Positions 46,909-59,570 of a DNA stretch of 64,000 bases are shown piece after piece. Position 1 is the first letter of the stretch; each line of letters opens with the position of its first letter. Origin of the DNA: Lantana camara (Eukaryota > Streptophyta > Magnoliopsida > Lamiales > Verbenaceae); NCBI GenBank assembly GCA_037501455.1, contig CM074860.1, positions 38,264,501 to 38,328,500 of the forward strand, given 5' to 3'. The position numbers were made by a program, and so were the translations under genes. The notes below the pieces were generated by a model. That model had not been told where the DNA came from and made no database searches. It saw only the letters and a program-made list of their open reading frames with translations.

Positions 46909-49900
46909 ACCTCTCCCCCTTAAAGAGAATCCGTCCTCGGATTCATTGCTCGTTCGGAAATAATTCAGGGTAGAACTTCTTCATTTTTTCTTCCGTTTCC
47001 CACGTCGTTTCCTCCGTCTTATTACTTCGCCATAACACTTTCACCAAGGGAAACCGTCTGTTTCGAAGTTCTTGAAATTTTCGATCCAAAATCTTAACTG
47101 GTTTCTGAACAAAAGTGAGATTCGGTTCGAGCTCAACCTCTTCAGCCGGTATGATCACTGATTCATCGGGGTAGTACTTCCGAAGTTGTGATACATGGAA
47201 GACATTGTGAATACCCGTTAAACTTGGAGGCAAATCCAATCTGTAAGCTGTATCTCCGATTCTCTCCAAAATCTCATAAGGTCCCAAATATCGGGGATTC
47301 AACTTTCCTCCTTTTCCAATTCGGGTAATTCCTTTCCGAGGTGAAGCTTTCAGGAATACCCTATCCCCAACTTCAAATTCAAGATCTTTCCTTAGCTTAT
47401 CTGCATAGCTTTTCTGTCGATCTTGAGCTACTTTCATCCGTTGTCGAATAATCTGAACTTTTTCAATAGCATCCTGAATCGCTTTGGAAGGTTTATCTTT
47501 CCTCTCACCTCTTTGTACCCCTTCTTGCTTACTTCACCTCCATTCCTCCAAATCGAAAAACAACGGGGATCGGCACTTCCTTCCATAAAGAAATTCATAC
47601 GGTGCCATTTCTATCGAGGCTTGATAACTATTGTTGTAAGCAAACTCAATTAAGGGCAATTGTTCATTCCATGAACTCGAAAAATCCAACGCACACGCCC
47701 TTAACATATCCTCAAGATATCTGATTAACCTTTCAGATTGCCCGTCAGTCTGTGGATGAAAAGCTGTACTGAACTGAAGCTTAGTTCCCAAACATTTCTG
47801 TAACTCTTGCTAAAACTTGGAAGTGAATCTTGGATCCCTGTCTGAAACAATACTAGCTGGCACTCCATGTAACCGAACGATTTCATCACAATACCTCTTA
47901 GCCAACTTACCTATCTTATCTGACATTCGAACTGCAAGAAAATGCGCTGACTTGGTTAACCTGTCCACGATTACCCAAATTCCATCGAATCCACCTTTCA
48001 CTCTAGGTAAACCCGATACAAAATCCATTGCTATCTGTTCCCATTTCCATTCGGGAATAGGCAGTGGCTGTAACAATCCTGACGGCTTCTGATGCTCAGC
48101 TTTCACTAACTGACAAGTCAGACAATCCTTCACATAATTCACCACATCTCTCTTCAACCCGTTCCACCAATAATACTGTTTCAAGTCCCTATACATCTTG
48201 TTTCCACCAGGATGTACCGAATAAATAGTTTTATGAGCTTCATCCAAAATAGCTCTTCTCAACTCGGTTGGAACTACCACTCTGTTCTTAAACCGAAAGA
48301 TTCCCGTATCATCGAATCCAAACGGACTCTCGGAGTCTGATCGAGCCTTTTCTATCAGTTTCTGAATCTCAACATCCGTCCGTTGTGCCTCAAATATCTG
48401 TTGCCTTCTGGACGTACTGAGATGTTACCAATACGAGCTTTTATCTTAACCAACTCCATTGGTTGTCCAATAATTACCTTTAAATTGGATACACTAGCCT
48501 TCCTGCTCAATGCATCCGCTACCACGTTAGCCTTACCTGGGTGATACTTAATCACACAATCATAGTCCTCAAGAGTCTCCATCCATCTTCGTTGCCTTCT
48601 ATTCAACTCCTTCTGAGAGAATAAGTACTGAAGACTCTTATGATCGGTGAAAATCTCAAAAGAGGTTCCATACAAATAATGTCTCCACTTCCCTAAGGCA
48701 AAAATCACCGCTGCAAGCTCAAGGTCGTGAGTGGGGTAATTTTTCTCATGCTCTTTCAATTTCCTAGAGGCATAAGCAATTACTCTCCCATTCTGCATTA
48801 AAACACAACCCAAACCTTCATGAGAAGCATCCGTATACACCATAAACCCTTCAATACCATCAGGAAGTGCAAGTATCGGTGCAGAAGTTAACTTATCCTG
48901 CAAGAGCTGAAAACTGGCTTCACACTTCTCATCCCACTTAAACCGAACTTCTTTCTTAGTTAATCGGGTTAACGGAGCCGCAATCTTAGAAAAATCCTTA
49001 ATAAATCTCCGGTAATAACCGACTAAACCCAAGAAACTTCGGATCTCAGAAACATTCTTAGGACTCTGCCACTGTGAAACTGCCTCTACTTTCGAAGGAT
49101 CCACTTCTAATCCTTTGCTCGAAATAATATGTCCCAAGAAACTCACCCTGTCAATCCAAAACTCGCATTTACTGAATTTTGCATAGAGCTGGTTATCTCT
49201 TAAAGTCTCCAATACCAATCTCAAATGCCGAGCATGATCCTCTTCTAACCTTGAATACACCAGAATATCATCGATGAAGATCACTACAAACTTATCCAAA
49301 TACGGCCGGAAAATCTGATGCATCATGTCCATAAAAGCTGCCGGCGCGTTAGTTAATCCAAATGGCATCACCACGAATTCATAATGTCCATACCGGGTAT
49401 TAAATCCTGTTTTAGGAATATCTTCCTCCTTAATCTTTAACTGATAATATCCCTGCCTTAAATCGAGCTTAGAATACACTCTTGACCCTTGTAGCATATC
49501 AAACAAATCCTCTATATTAGGCAATGGATACTTATTCTTTACAGTCATCCGATTCAACTCCCGGTAGTCAATGCACATCCTTAAAGTTCCATCTTTCTTC
49601 TTAACAAAGAGAACCGGCGCGCCCCATGGTGATGAACTCGGTCGAATATAACCATTCTTAAGAAGATCTTCCAGCTGAACTTTCAACTCCTGTAACTCTG
49701 CCGGTGCCATCCGGTAAGGAGTCTTAGAATAAGGTTCAGATCCCGGATATAAGTCTATTACAAATTCGATCTCTCGATCCGGAGGCAAAGAACCTAAAAC
49801 TTCCGGAAACACCTCAAGATATTCCTTCACCACTTCTGTCTCTTCCAACTTTGCCTGATCTTTCGGCTTATTCAAGATATAAGCAACATATCCCATAACT

Positions 49901-50344
49901 TCGTTCCTTATCAACTTATGAGCCTCAGTAAACGACAAAAGAGGTGTAATCTCTAATTCTTTTCCTACTACCACTTCTTCTCCCAACTTAACTGTCTTGG
50001 TGAAACAATCAACCGTGGCGTGATACCGAAACAACCAATCCATTCCCAGAATCACCCATATCTGTTCATCGGCATTACCACCAAATCTGCCTGATATTCT
50101 CTGCCTTCAAACCCAAACACACAATCTTTGACCACCCGATCCGTCTCAAGACTTCCACCCAACGGCGAACTCACCACATAACAAACATTCAAACACATAA
50201 CAGGCAAACACAAAGTATCAACTAATTTGCAAGAAATAAAGGAATGAGTAGCGCCAGGGTCAAATAATGCATGTATGTTCGTGTTATGGATGCATATCGT
50301 ACCTTCCACCATAGCATTAGGATTGGCTTCCACATTTTGCTCTT
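46909..50344 (-). pseudogene. gag-pol: Decayed Tekay-type pol with partial gag-protease (element J)
   Basis: On the minus strand from 50333: protease with DPGATHSF; reverse transcriptase and RNase H in one open stretch 50055-48355 ([24 protein letters not shown] motifs); integrase HHCC and core in 48280-47534; [11 protein letters not shown] and chromodomain-like tail in 47437-46943 ending just before the PPT. Breaks: in-frame stop and frameshift near 50052, frameshift near 48410, TAG near 47812 and TAA near 47533. Gag upstream of the protease is cut off at 50344 by element K. It resembles element I along its length but is clearly older. Confidence 0.92.
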
Positions 50345-52946
50345 TGTAGCACCCCGGACACGTGGAGGTACCACACCCCCCGCACTATAGGCCGATCCAT
50401 ATACGAAATGGACAATCCGTACATGAACTAGCCTATAGCGAACGGGTGACAAAAGAAGAAAAGACGAGCTAGGCGGGACTAAACCCCAAAGCAATACCAA
50501 ACCAATGCATAATAATTAAAAGCGGAAGCATTAATTCATATAGATACATATAGGTACCATATTTATCAGATAGATACGTATAGATACCAAACTAATTATC
50601 AATACATTATCATCTTTATACATGATCAAGTATTCAAAATGTGCTAACAATAGACATGACATGAGAAGTAGTAAAGTATATACATGATGGTGCACTGCTA
50701 GACTCGTGACAATGCAAGACTGGACCAGACTCCCGCCTAGCACGACCGGCTCTCTAGTACCTGAAAAGTGAAGTATCAGTCTACCGAAGACTGAGTGAGG
50801 GGCATAAATAGATATAGCGCAATCACATGCAAGTTATAACCTCGGGTAAGGTTTTATAATTAAAAGTAATATAAGTTTGCAATAATATAAACTCGCCCGA
50901 GATTACAACTACCAGTATTAAGTACTTGTTCATTTCCATGCAATCAATCAATACATGGCCCCGGCGAGTAAGGGCGGTCTCCAACCGATCTCCCAATGAA
51001 CATGAACATGCTTGCTTGTTTAATAGTCAATAGGTGATCATGCAATTCACTTATCGTGCAATCGTGCGATAGTGTAATCATATAGCACATTCATGAAGTG
51101 ACAGTCATGCAATAACCCGAGGCGCATCCGTGGTGCTGGACTCGTCCCCAGTCTCCTTTTCCCTCCGGTTTGATGAAGGGATTGCAAGGCCCCAACATCC
51201 AATCTCATTGAGCAGAGGGTACATGAATCCCTAAGCCCGGAGCTCCTTCCTCCACTAATCTCCTAGTGGATTCAGGGGTGACCCCTAATCATGGTGAGGA
51301 TAGCGCCAGAGTTACCCGTCAGCCCTTGCTTTCCCGGTTGGCTCTAGTCACTACCCTCGGGCCCAAACCGTCATGCTACTCGCCTAACATGCATGAAACA
51401 ATACCTGACTTGCTTGCTTGCTTGCTTACTTGAACCTGGCTTGAAATGATCAATGATTTATAGAAAATATAACCGTAAATACTATTTTGGCCAAAATATC
51501 ACATAAGGGTTATACGGGTGCTATGTAACTAACAATGAAACCTCACCTATACCGACCCAGACAAGTAGGCACGGCCTACGGGGCTTGCTCCTCGTCCCTA
51601 CCCTCGTGACCTGTGCAAACACGACACTTATACATGAGACATGACCTAAAATGCCCAAAAAGTGACGAACGGCGGAAATGTATCGAGATGACCACGAAAA
51701 TGCAATGTGGTATGATAACATGTTGTTTCACATTATAATAGCACATATTACAGCAATTCGGGGTCAAAGAAGTCGTTGGATCGAGGGGCTAAAAATGTAA
51801 TTTTATGCAGTCACATTTGTTCTGTCAGCGAGGTGGGAACGGCCGTTCCGAGGTGCCTTTGTAAATGGGAACGGTCGTTCCCATTCCTCCCAAAAACGTT
51901 CCAACGTTTTCCCCTTTTAAAATGCGCGCAAGCTGGGAACGGCCCTTCCGGCTCAAGGCCAAAATGGGAACGGCCGTTCCCATGCTCGGCCGCCCAAACC
52001 ATTTAAAAAGGTGGGAACGCCCGTTCCCACAATGCCTTGAGGCTGGGAACGGCCGTTCCCTGTTTCTGCAAATATGAAGAACAGAGAAAAAACAGGGGAA
52101 GGCTACGGGAAAGAGCAACAAAGCTACAACAATCCAATTTTGATCCCCAAAATGCTATTATTTCTAACACTTCTCATGCACATATATTCATAAGATGATA
52201 ATCAATCCTTTAAACACATAAAACATGGAAATCCATCAAGAATTCAAAGTTTGAAGCATATGATCCAACTTGATCATTCATACCAATATTCAATAATTCA
52301 AGCTAGAAATCATGCAATAATTCGAGAGATGATCCCCTAATCATGCTTCCAACTACACATAATCCATCTAGCATATAAATCCCAAACCCTAGTTCAATCA
52401 TATATGCTCAAGAATCAAGAGTTCATGCACAACCAACCTTGGAAATGAAATGAAGAAAGAAGAAGATGAAGATGGATAATTTAGAGCTTAAAAGCTTGAA
52501 GCCTCTTGAGCAAACTTGATGATGATGAATCTCTTCTTCCCCTCTTTTCCACGTGAAGAACCGAGAGCAAGAAGGTGGATATGTTGATGAATTTGGAAGC
52601 AAATGATCAAGGAAGCATATAACGTGATATTTGGGAAAATATGTAATATTTGCAATTGAACCCTCCAAGTTATTTAAGTTAAACAATTAAGGATATCAAG
52701 TTTGAAAAGTGATCAATTGAGTCCTCAAAGGTTTCATGCAATTGGGTCCCTAAATTTAAAAGAATGCACATATAGGGCCAAGTTGACAATTAAATCATTT
52801 TCGGTAATTAATTCACGAAATAAACATTTTCAAGTTTTGAGATAAGTTATAAGTTTAATATGAATTTCATGAAAATATTATAAAATTTTAATTTATAAAA
52901 TTATTTTAGACATAAAATATTAATAAATGAAAATCGGGGCGTTACA
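50345..52946 (-). mobile_element. 3' LTR of element K (2602 bp)
   Basis: Minus-strand landmarks: donor-like CCAAG|GTTGG at 52437; palindromes 52060 to 51835; acceptor GTTTGCACAG at 51611; exon-like block 51610-51547 ending TATAG|GTGAGG; hairpin 1 (50909-50896 with 50846-50833); hairpin 2 (50794-50776); acceptor CTTTTCAG at 50761. It interrupts the gag-protease region of element J. Confidence 0.93.
51835..52060. repeat. LTR palindrome cluster, GGGAACGGCCGTTCCC type (6 copies, element K 3' LTR)
   Basis: Copies at 51835-51849, 51867-51882, 51935-51949, 51966-51981, 52013-52028 and 52045-52060. Confidence 0.93.
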
Positions 52947-52962
52947 ACTCTCCCCCCCTTAA
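52947..52962 (-). other. 3' polypurine tract, element K
   Basis: The minus strand reads TTAAGGGGGGGAGAGT beside the LTR. Confidence 0.88.
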
Positions 52963-53015
52963 AAGGACCTGGTCCCCAGGTCCACTGTCAAGTTTTAAAA
53001 CGATGCACAACATAC

Positions 53016-53145
53016 AAGAGAACCCCGTCTCCTGAACAAGAATGAAAGAACCCCGTCTTTCACAAGGAGTGAGAAAACCCCGTTTCTCAACAAGGAGTGA
53101 GAGAACCCCGTCTCTCAACAGAAAAGGAGAGAGCCCCGTCTCTCA
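53016..53145 (-). repeat. Hairpin repeat array, element K (5 units)
   Basis: Five units of the GAGAGA-CGGGG-TTCTCTC type (minus sense) at about 25-30 bp spacing, between the PPT and the short gag frame. Confidence 0.85.
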
Positions 53146-53382
53146 CAAGCACTGAAGTAGTTCAAGGAGTAGATAGCGAAAACAATGGCATGAATGTTAC
53201 ATAGATAAATCGAATCATATTAATGTCATAGATATCACCTAGACAAATAAAAATCATTTAATCACATATTTATCACTCATAATTAACTAACTTGCAATGC
53301 GTAAGAAATTAAATACACTAACAACAAGATCAGTAATGCACGTGGTATGCATGGTTAAAGGTACCGTTCACCGTTGGTTGTA

Positions 53383-54063
53383 TCATGTATATAGTTGGTA
53401 CCTTCCACCCCCGGGAGATTTCCCTCGTAGCCTTGAGCAAATGTCGATGTGATGCTCGTCACTCCCGCTGTAGAGACATAATCCCAACCGTTTCCTACAG
53501 CCGTCATAGGTGTGGTTATCACGTCCACAATAACTACAAAGAAGTTTCCCAGAAGATGTTGCCGAAACTGAGTTACGCGAAGTTCCCGAACTCGATCTAA
53601 GTGATTGCTTCTTTTTCTTGCGAGACCTTTCCTGAGGAGCCGGGGTATGATAAGGGATAGGCCGCTGTCCCTCACTAGAAAGCTGTCCCGACTTCGAACC
53701 TGAAGCCTGTCCGGGGTGAGGATTAGCCCTTCTTGCCTCCAACAAGGTGGTGCCTCGATCCTTTTCTTGGGAGTCACTCGGAGTTAGTTCCCACACTCTT
53801 TTGATTTTCTTGAGCTGTGATCCGGTGGAATCCTTGTTTCCTTCAAAGGGTCCTGAGGATGGTTGGTTCTGAAATTCCCTAAATGCGATCGAAATTTGGC
53901 CCGGCTGTGTTGATAAAACTTGTGGCGCTGAGGAAACATACTCCTTTATCTTCTGATCCACTAAACGGACTAAAGACTCAAAAAACTCCTGAGGCTGAAC
54001 TGGAGGGGGTAAATGTGAAGAAACCCTAGGTGCCTGTTCCTGAGGAGAGTGGTCTTGAGACAT
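53383..54063 (-). CDS. Shortened Gag-like protein of element K (capsid region deleted)
   Basis: A 226-residue open frame starting at an ATG in the same CAGG-ATG context as the Gag-Pol start of element I. Its first ~100 residues resemble the Gag N-terminus (Pro-rich stretch, VDQKIKEYV, ISIAFREFQNQ, then a degraded IKRVWELTPS). It then jumps to the Gly/Ser and Lys-rich linker and a zinc knuckle, CSYCGRDNHTYDGC. The second knuckle has lost one Cys (CLYSGSDEH). Most of the capsid is missing, yet the frame stays open until just after the knuckles. It may still bind RNA, or may simply be a young pseudogene. Confidence 0.6.
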   Translation of the reverse strand: MSQDHSPQEQAPRVSSHLPPPVQPQEFFESLVRLVDQKIKEYVSSAPQVLSTQPGQISIAFREFQNQPSSGPFEGNKDSTGSQLKKIKRVWELTPSDSQEKDRGTTLLEARRANPHPGQASGSKSGQLSSEGQRPIPYHTPAPQERSRKKKKQSLRSSSGTSRNSVSATSSGKLLCSYCGRDNHTYDGCRKRLGLCLYSGSDEHHIDICSRLRGKSPGGGRYQLYT

Positions 54064-54499
54064 CCTGTAATCAAGACACTGAACATGCATGTTGAATTAA
54101 TATGCCAATGCACGTAATACACTCAGAAGTAATAATTCAGCACAGGGGAGCAATTAAATTCAATCAAGAGAATCACATATATGTAAAGAAATTTAAAATT
54201 AAAGTAACGTATGATGCACGTGCTTATGGATGCATTGAACCTATCACCGAAGTAATGGAAGATTGTATCCCGACATGGAATTCCTTGTTTGTTGAATCAT
54301 AAGCCTGTCTTGAACTGGTAAACAATTTCTTGTTTTCCCCACGGTCTTTCATTCTTCAAATTTATCTAACCTTCACTTGAACATCCCCACGGCTTGTATT
54401 ATGATTTCTGAAACCCGAAGTCTTCAATGCTCACGGAGTTACCATCTAACTTACTCTTCAATAGTTCTCTCCAATTAATCCCCGAATCCTTTTCATGCT

Positions 54500-54660
54500 T
54501 GTCACTTGCTCCAAAACTTCCTTGTTTACTCGTTAAGAGTTCGATTAGTTATCTGAACTCCTTCTCCCAGCAACTCTTTGCCTTTCTTTACCGTTTCCGT
54601 TTACTGCTTCTTATCCTTTATCATAACCTTGCCACATGACAATTCAGCTTGGATCTGAAA
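54500..54660 (-). pseudogene. Coiled-coil-like reading-frame remnant (element K)
   Basis: The minus strand from 54660 reads FQIQAELSC then a Lys/Glu-rich stretch with KKGKELL, broken by stops. It matches remnants in elements D and L, and lies in the 2.3-kb stretch between PBS and short gag that the autonomous element lacks. Confidence 0.4.
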
Positions 54661-56383
54661 TACCCAACTAACCGAAGTCTTTAACATGATTGTCTTTCAG
54701 TTTCACATTCACTGGAGTGCTGAGCTTCCTTTATCGCTTCCTTAATTGAAATCCCAGAATTGTCCTTGTGTTAGCTTGGGTAACTATATGATCCCCTATA
54801 CCAGACCCCTGAATTCAATTTCTGTTCCACTTATAGAATTGATTTCCTGACCCTTCTTGAACCAAGAGCCTCCAGTTATTCTCCTAATTCACCAAGTTGC
54901 CACCGTGACTAAAACCCTTCAAGTCCACTCTTCCAATTTGAATCGGTTATAGAACTCTTCTTCTTACTTACCTACTTCTGAGCATAAAATTTCCTTCCAA
55001 AATTCCTTATCATCCGTTGCCATTTTCATTTATTGCTCCAAGTCTCCCAATTCACTTTCTTGCACGACCATCCAAATTAAGTCCAAAAAAAATAAATTCA
55101 TTCCACCCGGTTATAGAGTCCTAGGACCTTTACCTTTCATGAATAAATCATCCAAAGTTACTAGCCCGATTGAAATGATCTTCTCCTCCCACTTGAGTTT
55201 GCTTCCCAATTAACTAAGTCTCAACTTAACAACACTCCTGAATCTTGAATAATTAGTAACCTCAATCTTCTTCGCCTTGTCCTCGGATAAAATAAACTTC
55301 CTTGCTCGGTAGACGCATCGTTTCTGGTAATACAATTTCCCACAGTGAATTCTTTTATTTCGGATCTCATCCCTTGAATCATAACTCGATGAACTTATCT
55401 TCGAACTTTCCATATTTGATTCTCAGCCTAGAATTCCTTGGGTAACACTTTCTGTGAATTGATGATCCATGGTGGTAATCCCGAAATTTGAATGCTTCGA
55501 CTTGTTGCTCCATATCTTCCAATTCAACCACATCATGGTTGTTAATCTTTAGAGTCATTCCCCGAGGATACCTCTTCCTTATTATTAGAATTCCCGATTT
55601 AAACATCTTTGAAATTCTCTCCTTCCAAGCCTTGAATCACTCGCTAACGGCAATCCGGTTATCTCCCTCTAATTAACACTCTGCCTCTCTTGAGTACTTT
55701 CCTTTACCGTTCCCTATCTGTCGATGTATTTTCTCCACGCGACAATTTATCTTGCATCAGAAAATAAACTCGTCTTACCCAAATGTAGAATCCCGAACAT
55801 GATGATTTCCATAACTGGTTGTTTAATCTTTCTGGCTGTCGTGTTAGAAAGTTGAATCCAGTTGATATAACCCAAAGGTAATTCCCAAGCTTGTACTTCA
55901 ATCGGACATAATTAATTGGCTTTCCTTCGACGTCCAAATTTTAGCCTCAACTTGCACACCCTTCTCAAATTCGGTAGTAGCCCAAAATTATCGAGCAACT
56001 GGCCGTGGTTTGATAATCTTTCTACAACCTGTAACTCACAACTTCCATTGAAATAAATGCATGCAGGTGAGGCATGCTCATGTCACATAATAGTCACATA
56101 ATTAATGCTCGCGATGAAAATTTAATATAAATGCAACAAGTAGTATATTAATGTTTAAATAAAACACATTAAGCACATAATTGCCAAGAATTCCAAACCA
56201 ATTAATTAGCACTAAATATCATAAATCAATGCAAAGCACAAATTGTCAAGTGATCTAATTAATTCAAAGAATTCAATTAGCTTCAGATAATATGCAAGAC
56301 TCTCAATCAACAATTAATCCTATGCCGTTCGACCTAAACTTGACACGACACGACACGACACGAGAACCTCGGTTTTGCAACCG
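54661..56383 (-). mobile_element. Non-coding interior of element K between PBS and gag remnant
   Basis: About 1.7 kb with no recognised motif. Short minus frames (for example 55606-55379, with a DVVELEDMEQQVEAF stretch) suggest more decayed helical coding sequence. The corresponding leader in element I is only ~230 nt. Confidence 0.55.
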
Positions 56384-56396
56384 GGCTCTGATACCA
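56384..56396 (-). other. Primer-binding site, element K
   Basis: The + strand GGCTCTGATACCA is the complement of TGGTATCAGAGCC, 7 nt from the LTR. Confidence 0.95.
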
Positions 56397-56403
56397 CCTT
56401 AGA

Positions 56404-59006
56404 TGTAGCACCACGGACACGTGGAGGTACCACACCCCCCGCACTATAGGCCGATCCATATACGAAATGGACAATCCGTACATGAACTAGCCTATAGCGA
56501 ACGGGTGACAAAAGAAGAAAAGACGAGCTAGGCGGGACTAAACCCCAAAGCAATACCAAACCAATGCATAATAATTAAAAGCGGAAGCATTAATTCATAT
56601 AGATACATATAGGTACCATATTTATCAGATAGATACGTATAGATACCAAACTAATTATCAATACATTATCATCTTTATACATGATCAAGTATTCAAAATG
56701 TGCTAACAATAGACATGACATGAGAAGTAGTAAAGTATATACATGATGGTGCACTGCTAGACTCGTGACAATGCAAGACTGGACCAGACTCCCGCCTAGC
56801 ACGACCGGCTCTCTAGTACCTGAAAAGTGAAGTATCAGTCTACCGAAGACTGAGTGAGGGGCATAAATAGATATAGCGCAATCACATGCAAGTTATAACC
56901 TCGGGTAAGGTTTTATAATTAAAAGTAATATAAGTTTGCAATAATATAAACTCGCCCGAGATTACAACTACCAGTATTAAGTACTTGTTCATTTCCATGC
57001 AATCAATCAATACATGGCCCCGGCGAGTAAGGGCGGTCTCCAACCGATCTCCCAATGAACATGAACATGCTTGCTTGTTTAATAGTCAATAGGTGATCAT
57101 GCAATTCACTTATCGTGCAATCGTGCGATAGTGTAATCATATAGCACATTCATGAAGTGACAGTCATGCAATAACCCGAGGCGCATCCGTGGTGCCGGAC
57201 TCGTCCCCAGTCTCCTTTTCCCTCCGGTTTGATGAAGGGATTGCAAGGCCCCAACATCCAATCTCATTGAGCAGAGGGTACATGAATCCCTAAGCCCGGA
57301 GCTCCTTCCTCCACTAATCTCCTAGTGGATTCAGGGGTGACCCCTAATCATGGTGAGGATAGCGCCAGAGTTACCCGTCAGCCCTTGCTTTCCCGGTTGG
57401 CTCTAGTCACTACCCTCGGGCCCAAACCGTCATGCTACTCGCCTAACATGCATGAAACAATACCTGACTTGCTTGCTTGCTTGCTTACTTGAACCTGGCT
57501 TGAAATGATCAATGATTTATAGAAAATATAACCGTAAATACTATTTTGGCCAAAATATCACATAAGGGTTATACGGGTGCTATGTAACTAACAATGAAAC
57601 CTCACCTATACCGACCCAGACAAGTAGGCACGGCCTACGGGGCTTGTTCCTCGTCCCTACCCTCGTGACCTGTGCAAACACGACACTTATACATGAGACA
57701 TGACCTAAAATGCCCAAAAAGTGACGAACGGCGGAAATGTATCGAGATGACCACGAAAATGCAATGTGGTATGATAACATGTTGTTTCACATTATAATAG
57801 CACATATTACAGCAATTCGGGGTCAAAGAAGTCGTTGGATCGAGGGGCTAAAAATGTAATTTTATGCAGTCACATTTGTTCTGTCAGCGAGGTGGGAACG
57901 GCCGTTCCGAGGTGCCTTTGTAAATGGGAACGGTCGTTCCCATTCCTCCCAAAAACATTCCAGCGTTTTCCCCTTTTAAAATGCGCGCAAGCTGGGAACG
58001 GCCCTTCCGGCTCAAGGCCAAAATGGGAACGGCCGTTCCCATGCTCGGCCGCCCAAACCATTTGAAAAGGTGGGAACGCCCCGTTCCCACAATGCCTTGA
58101 GGCTGGGAACGGCCGTTCCCTGTTTCTGCAAATATGAAGAACAGAGAAAAAACAGGGGAAGGCTACGGGAAAGAGCAACAAAGCTACAACAATCCAATTT
58201 TGATCCCCAAAATGCTATTATTTCTAACACTTCTCATGCACATATATTCATAAGATGATAATCAATCCTTTAAACACATAAAACATGGAAATCCATCAAG
58301 AATTCAAAGTTTGAAGCATATGATCCAACTTGATCATTCATACCAATATTCAATAATTCAAGCTAGAAATCATGCAATAATTCGAGAGATGATCCCCTAA
58401 TCATGCTTCCAACTACACATAATCCATCTAGCATATAAATCCCAAACCCTAGTTCAATCATATATGCTCAAGAATCAAGAGTTCATGCACAACCAACCTT
58501 GGAAATGAAATGAAGAAAGAAGAAGATGAAGATGGATAATTTAGAGCTTAAAAGCTTGAAGCCTCTTGAGCAAACTTGATGATGATGAATCTCTTCTTCC
58601 CCTCTTTTCCACGTGAAGAACCGAGAGCAAGAAGGTGGATATGTTGATGAATTTGGAAGCAAATGATCAAGGAAGCATATAACGTGATATTTGGGAAAAT
58701 ATGTAATATTTGCAATTGAACCCTCCAAGTTATTTAAGTTAAACAATTAAGGATATCAAGTTTGAAAAGTGATCAATTGAGTCCTCAAAGGTTTCATGCA
58801 ATTGGGTCCCTAAATTTAAAAGAATGCACATATAGGGCCAAGTTGACAATTAAATCATTTTCGGTAATTAATTCACGAAATAAACATTTTCAAGTTTTGA
58901 GATAAGTTATAAGTTTAATATGAATTTCATGAAAATATTATAAAATTTTAATTTATAAAATTATTTTAGACATAAAATATTAATAAATGAAAATCGGGGC
59001 GTTACA
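56404..59006 (-). mobile_element. 5' LTR of element K (2603 bp)
   Basis: Offset 6059 from the 3' LTR and almost identical. Landmarks: donor-like site 58496; palindromes 58120 to 57894; exon-like block 57669-57606; hairpin 1 (56968-56955 with 56905-56892); hairpin 2 (56853-56835). It has one extra C in the fifth palindrome (GGGAACGCCCCGTTCCC). Confidence 0.93.
57894..58120. repeat. LTR palindrome cluster, GGGAACGGCCGTTCCC type (element K 5' LTR)
   Basis: Same six copies as 51835-52060 with one inserted C and nearby substitutions. Confidence 0.93.
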
Positions 59007-59021
59007 ACTCTCCCCCCCTTA
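59007..59021 (-). other. Orphan polypurine tract outside the 5' LTR of element K
   Basis: ACTCTCCCCCCCTTA here is identical to 52947-52961, the true PPT of element K, but it lies on the wrong side of the right LTR. It is best read as the start of a second element interior sharing this LTR, cut off at 59022. Confidence 0.75.
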
Positions 59022-59440
59022 GAGACGCGATGGCAGAAGGACACTTGGTGAAATGAGGATTGATTGTGGGATGGTTATGATCTAGAAGATTGACCGATAT
59101 GGCTCTGTCACATAAGGTGCCTTGGATTGGATGCACGGGATCTTTCAACCTAAAGAATAAAGTGAACGAACCTTGAAGATATTCTGATTCGGGACTTGAT
59201 CGTTGAAGAGGTATCAATAATTAGGAGAAACTAAGATAAGATGGGTCCGGTAGGAGTGGTGCACATGGGGTCGACAAAGAAGGAATTCTGACTAAGCCTA
59301 GGAAATTGAAATCAAGTCTGTCGAAGTTAAGACCGGGAAGAGTTGGACTTGGTTGCTTTGGATTTCGATCATGAAGGGAGACTCATAAATAGTATTCACG
59401 GGAATCTTGATCAAGGTGTTGATTAGGATTTGAGTTCATT

Positions 59441-59570
59441 TTTCCAAATCCAAGCCGAATTGTCATGTTGTGAGGTTAAATTGGAAGATATGAAACAACA
59501 AATGGAAATGGTAAAGAAAGGCAATCACTCTTGAAAGGAAATCACGCGCTCAAATGTAAGCAGTTGGAGG
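59441..59570 (+). pseudogene. Coiled-coil-like reading-frame remnant (element L)
   Basis: Reads FQIQAELSC then a Lys/Glu/Gln-rich stretch (motif MKQQMEMVKKG), stopping at a TGA. Similar to 10862-10993. Confidence 0.45.

Larger units (their letters stand above)
50345..59006 (-). mobile_element. Young non-autonomous LTR retrotransposon (element K)
   Basis: LTRs of 2602 and 2603 bp flank a 3457-bp interior with PBS and PPT at the correct ends. By eye the LTRs differ by about seven substitutions and one single-base indel, so it moved recently. The interior has a shortened gag frame but no protease, RT, RNase H or integrase. The flanks do not form a TSD: CTCTT on the left, while the right side is a PPT-like sequence, so the right border has been rearranged. 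Confidence 0.9.

Noticed and set aside
53016..53145. Evenly spaced short repeats resembling a CRISPR array (also 60957-61119)
   Set aside because: Spacers are short, low in complexity and similar to one another; location is constant beside LTR-element PPTs in plant DNA; no cas genes.
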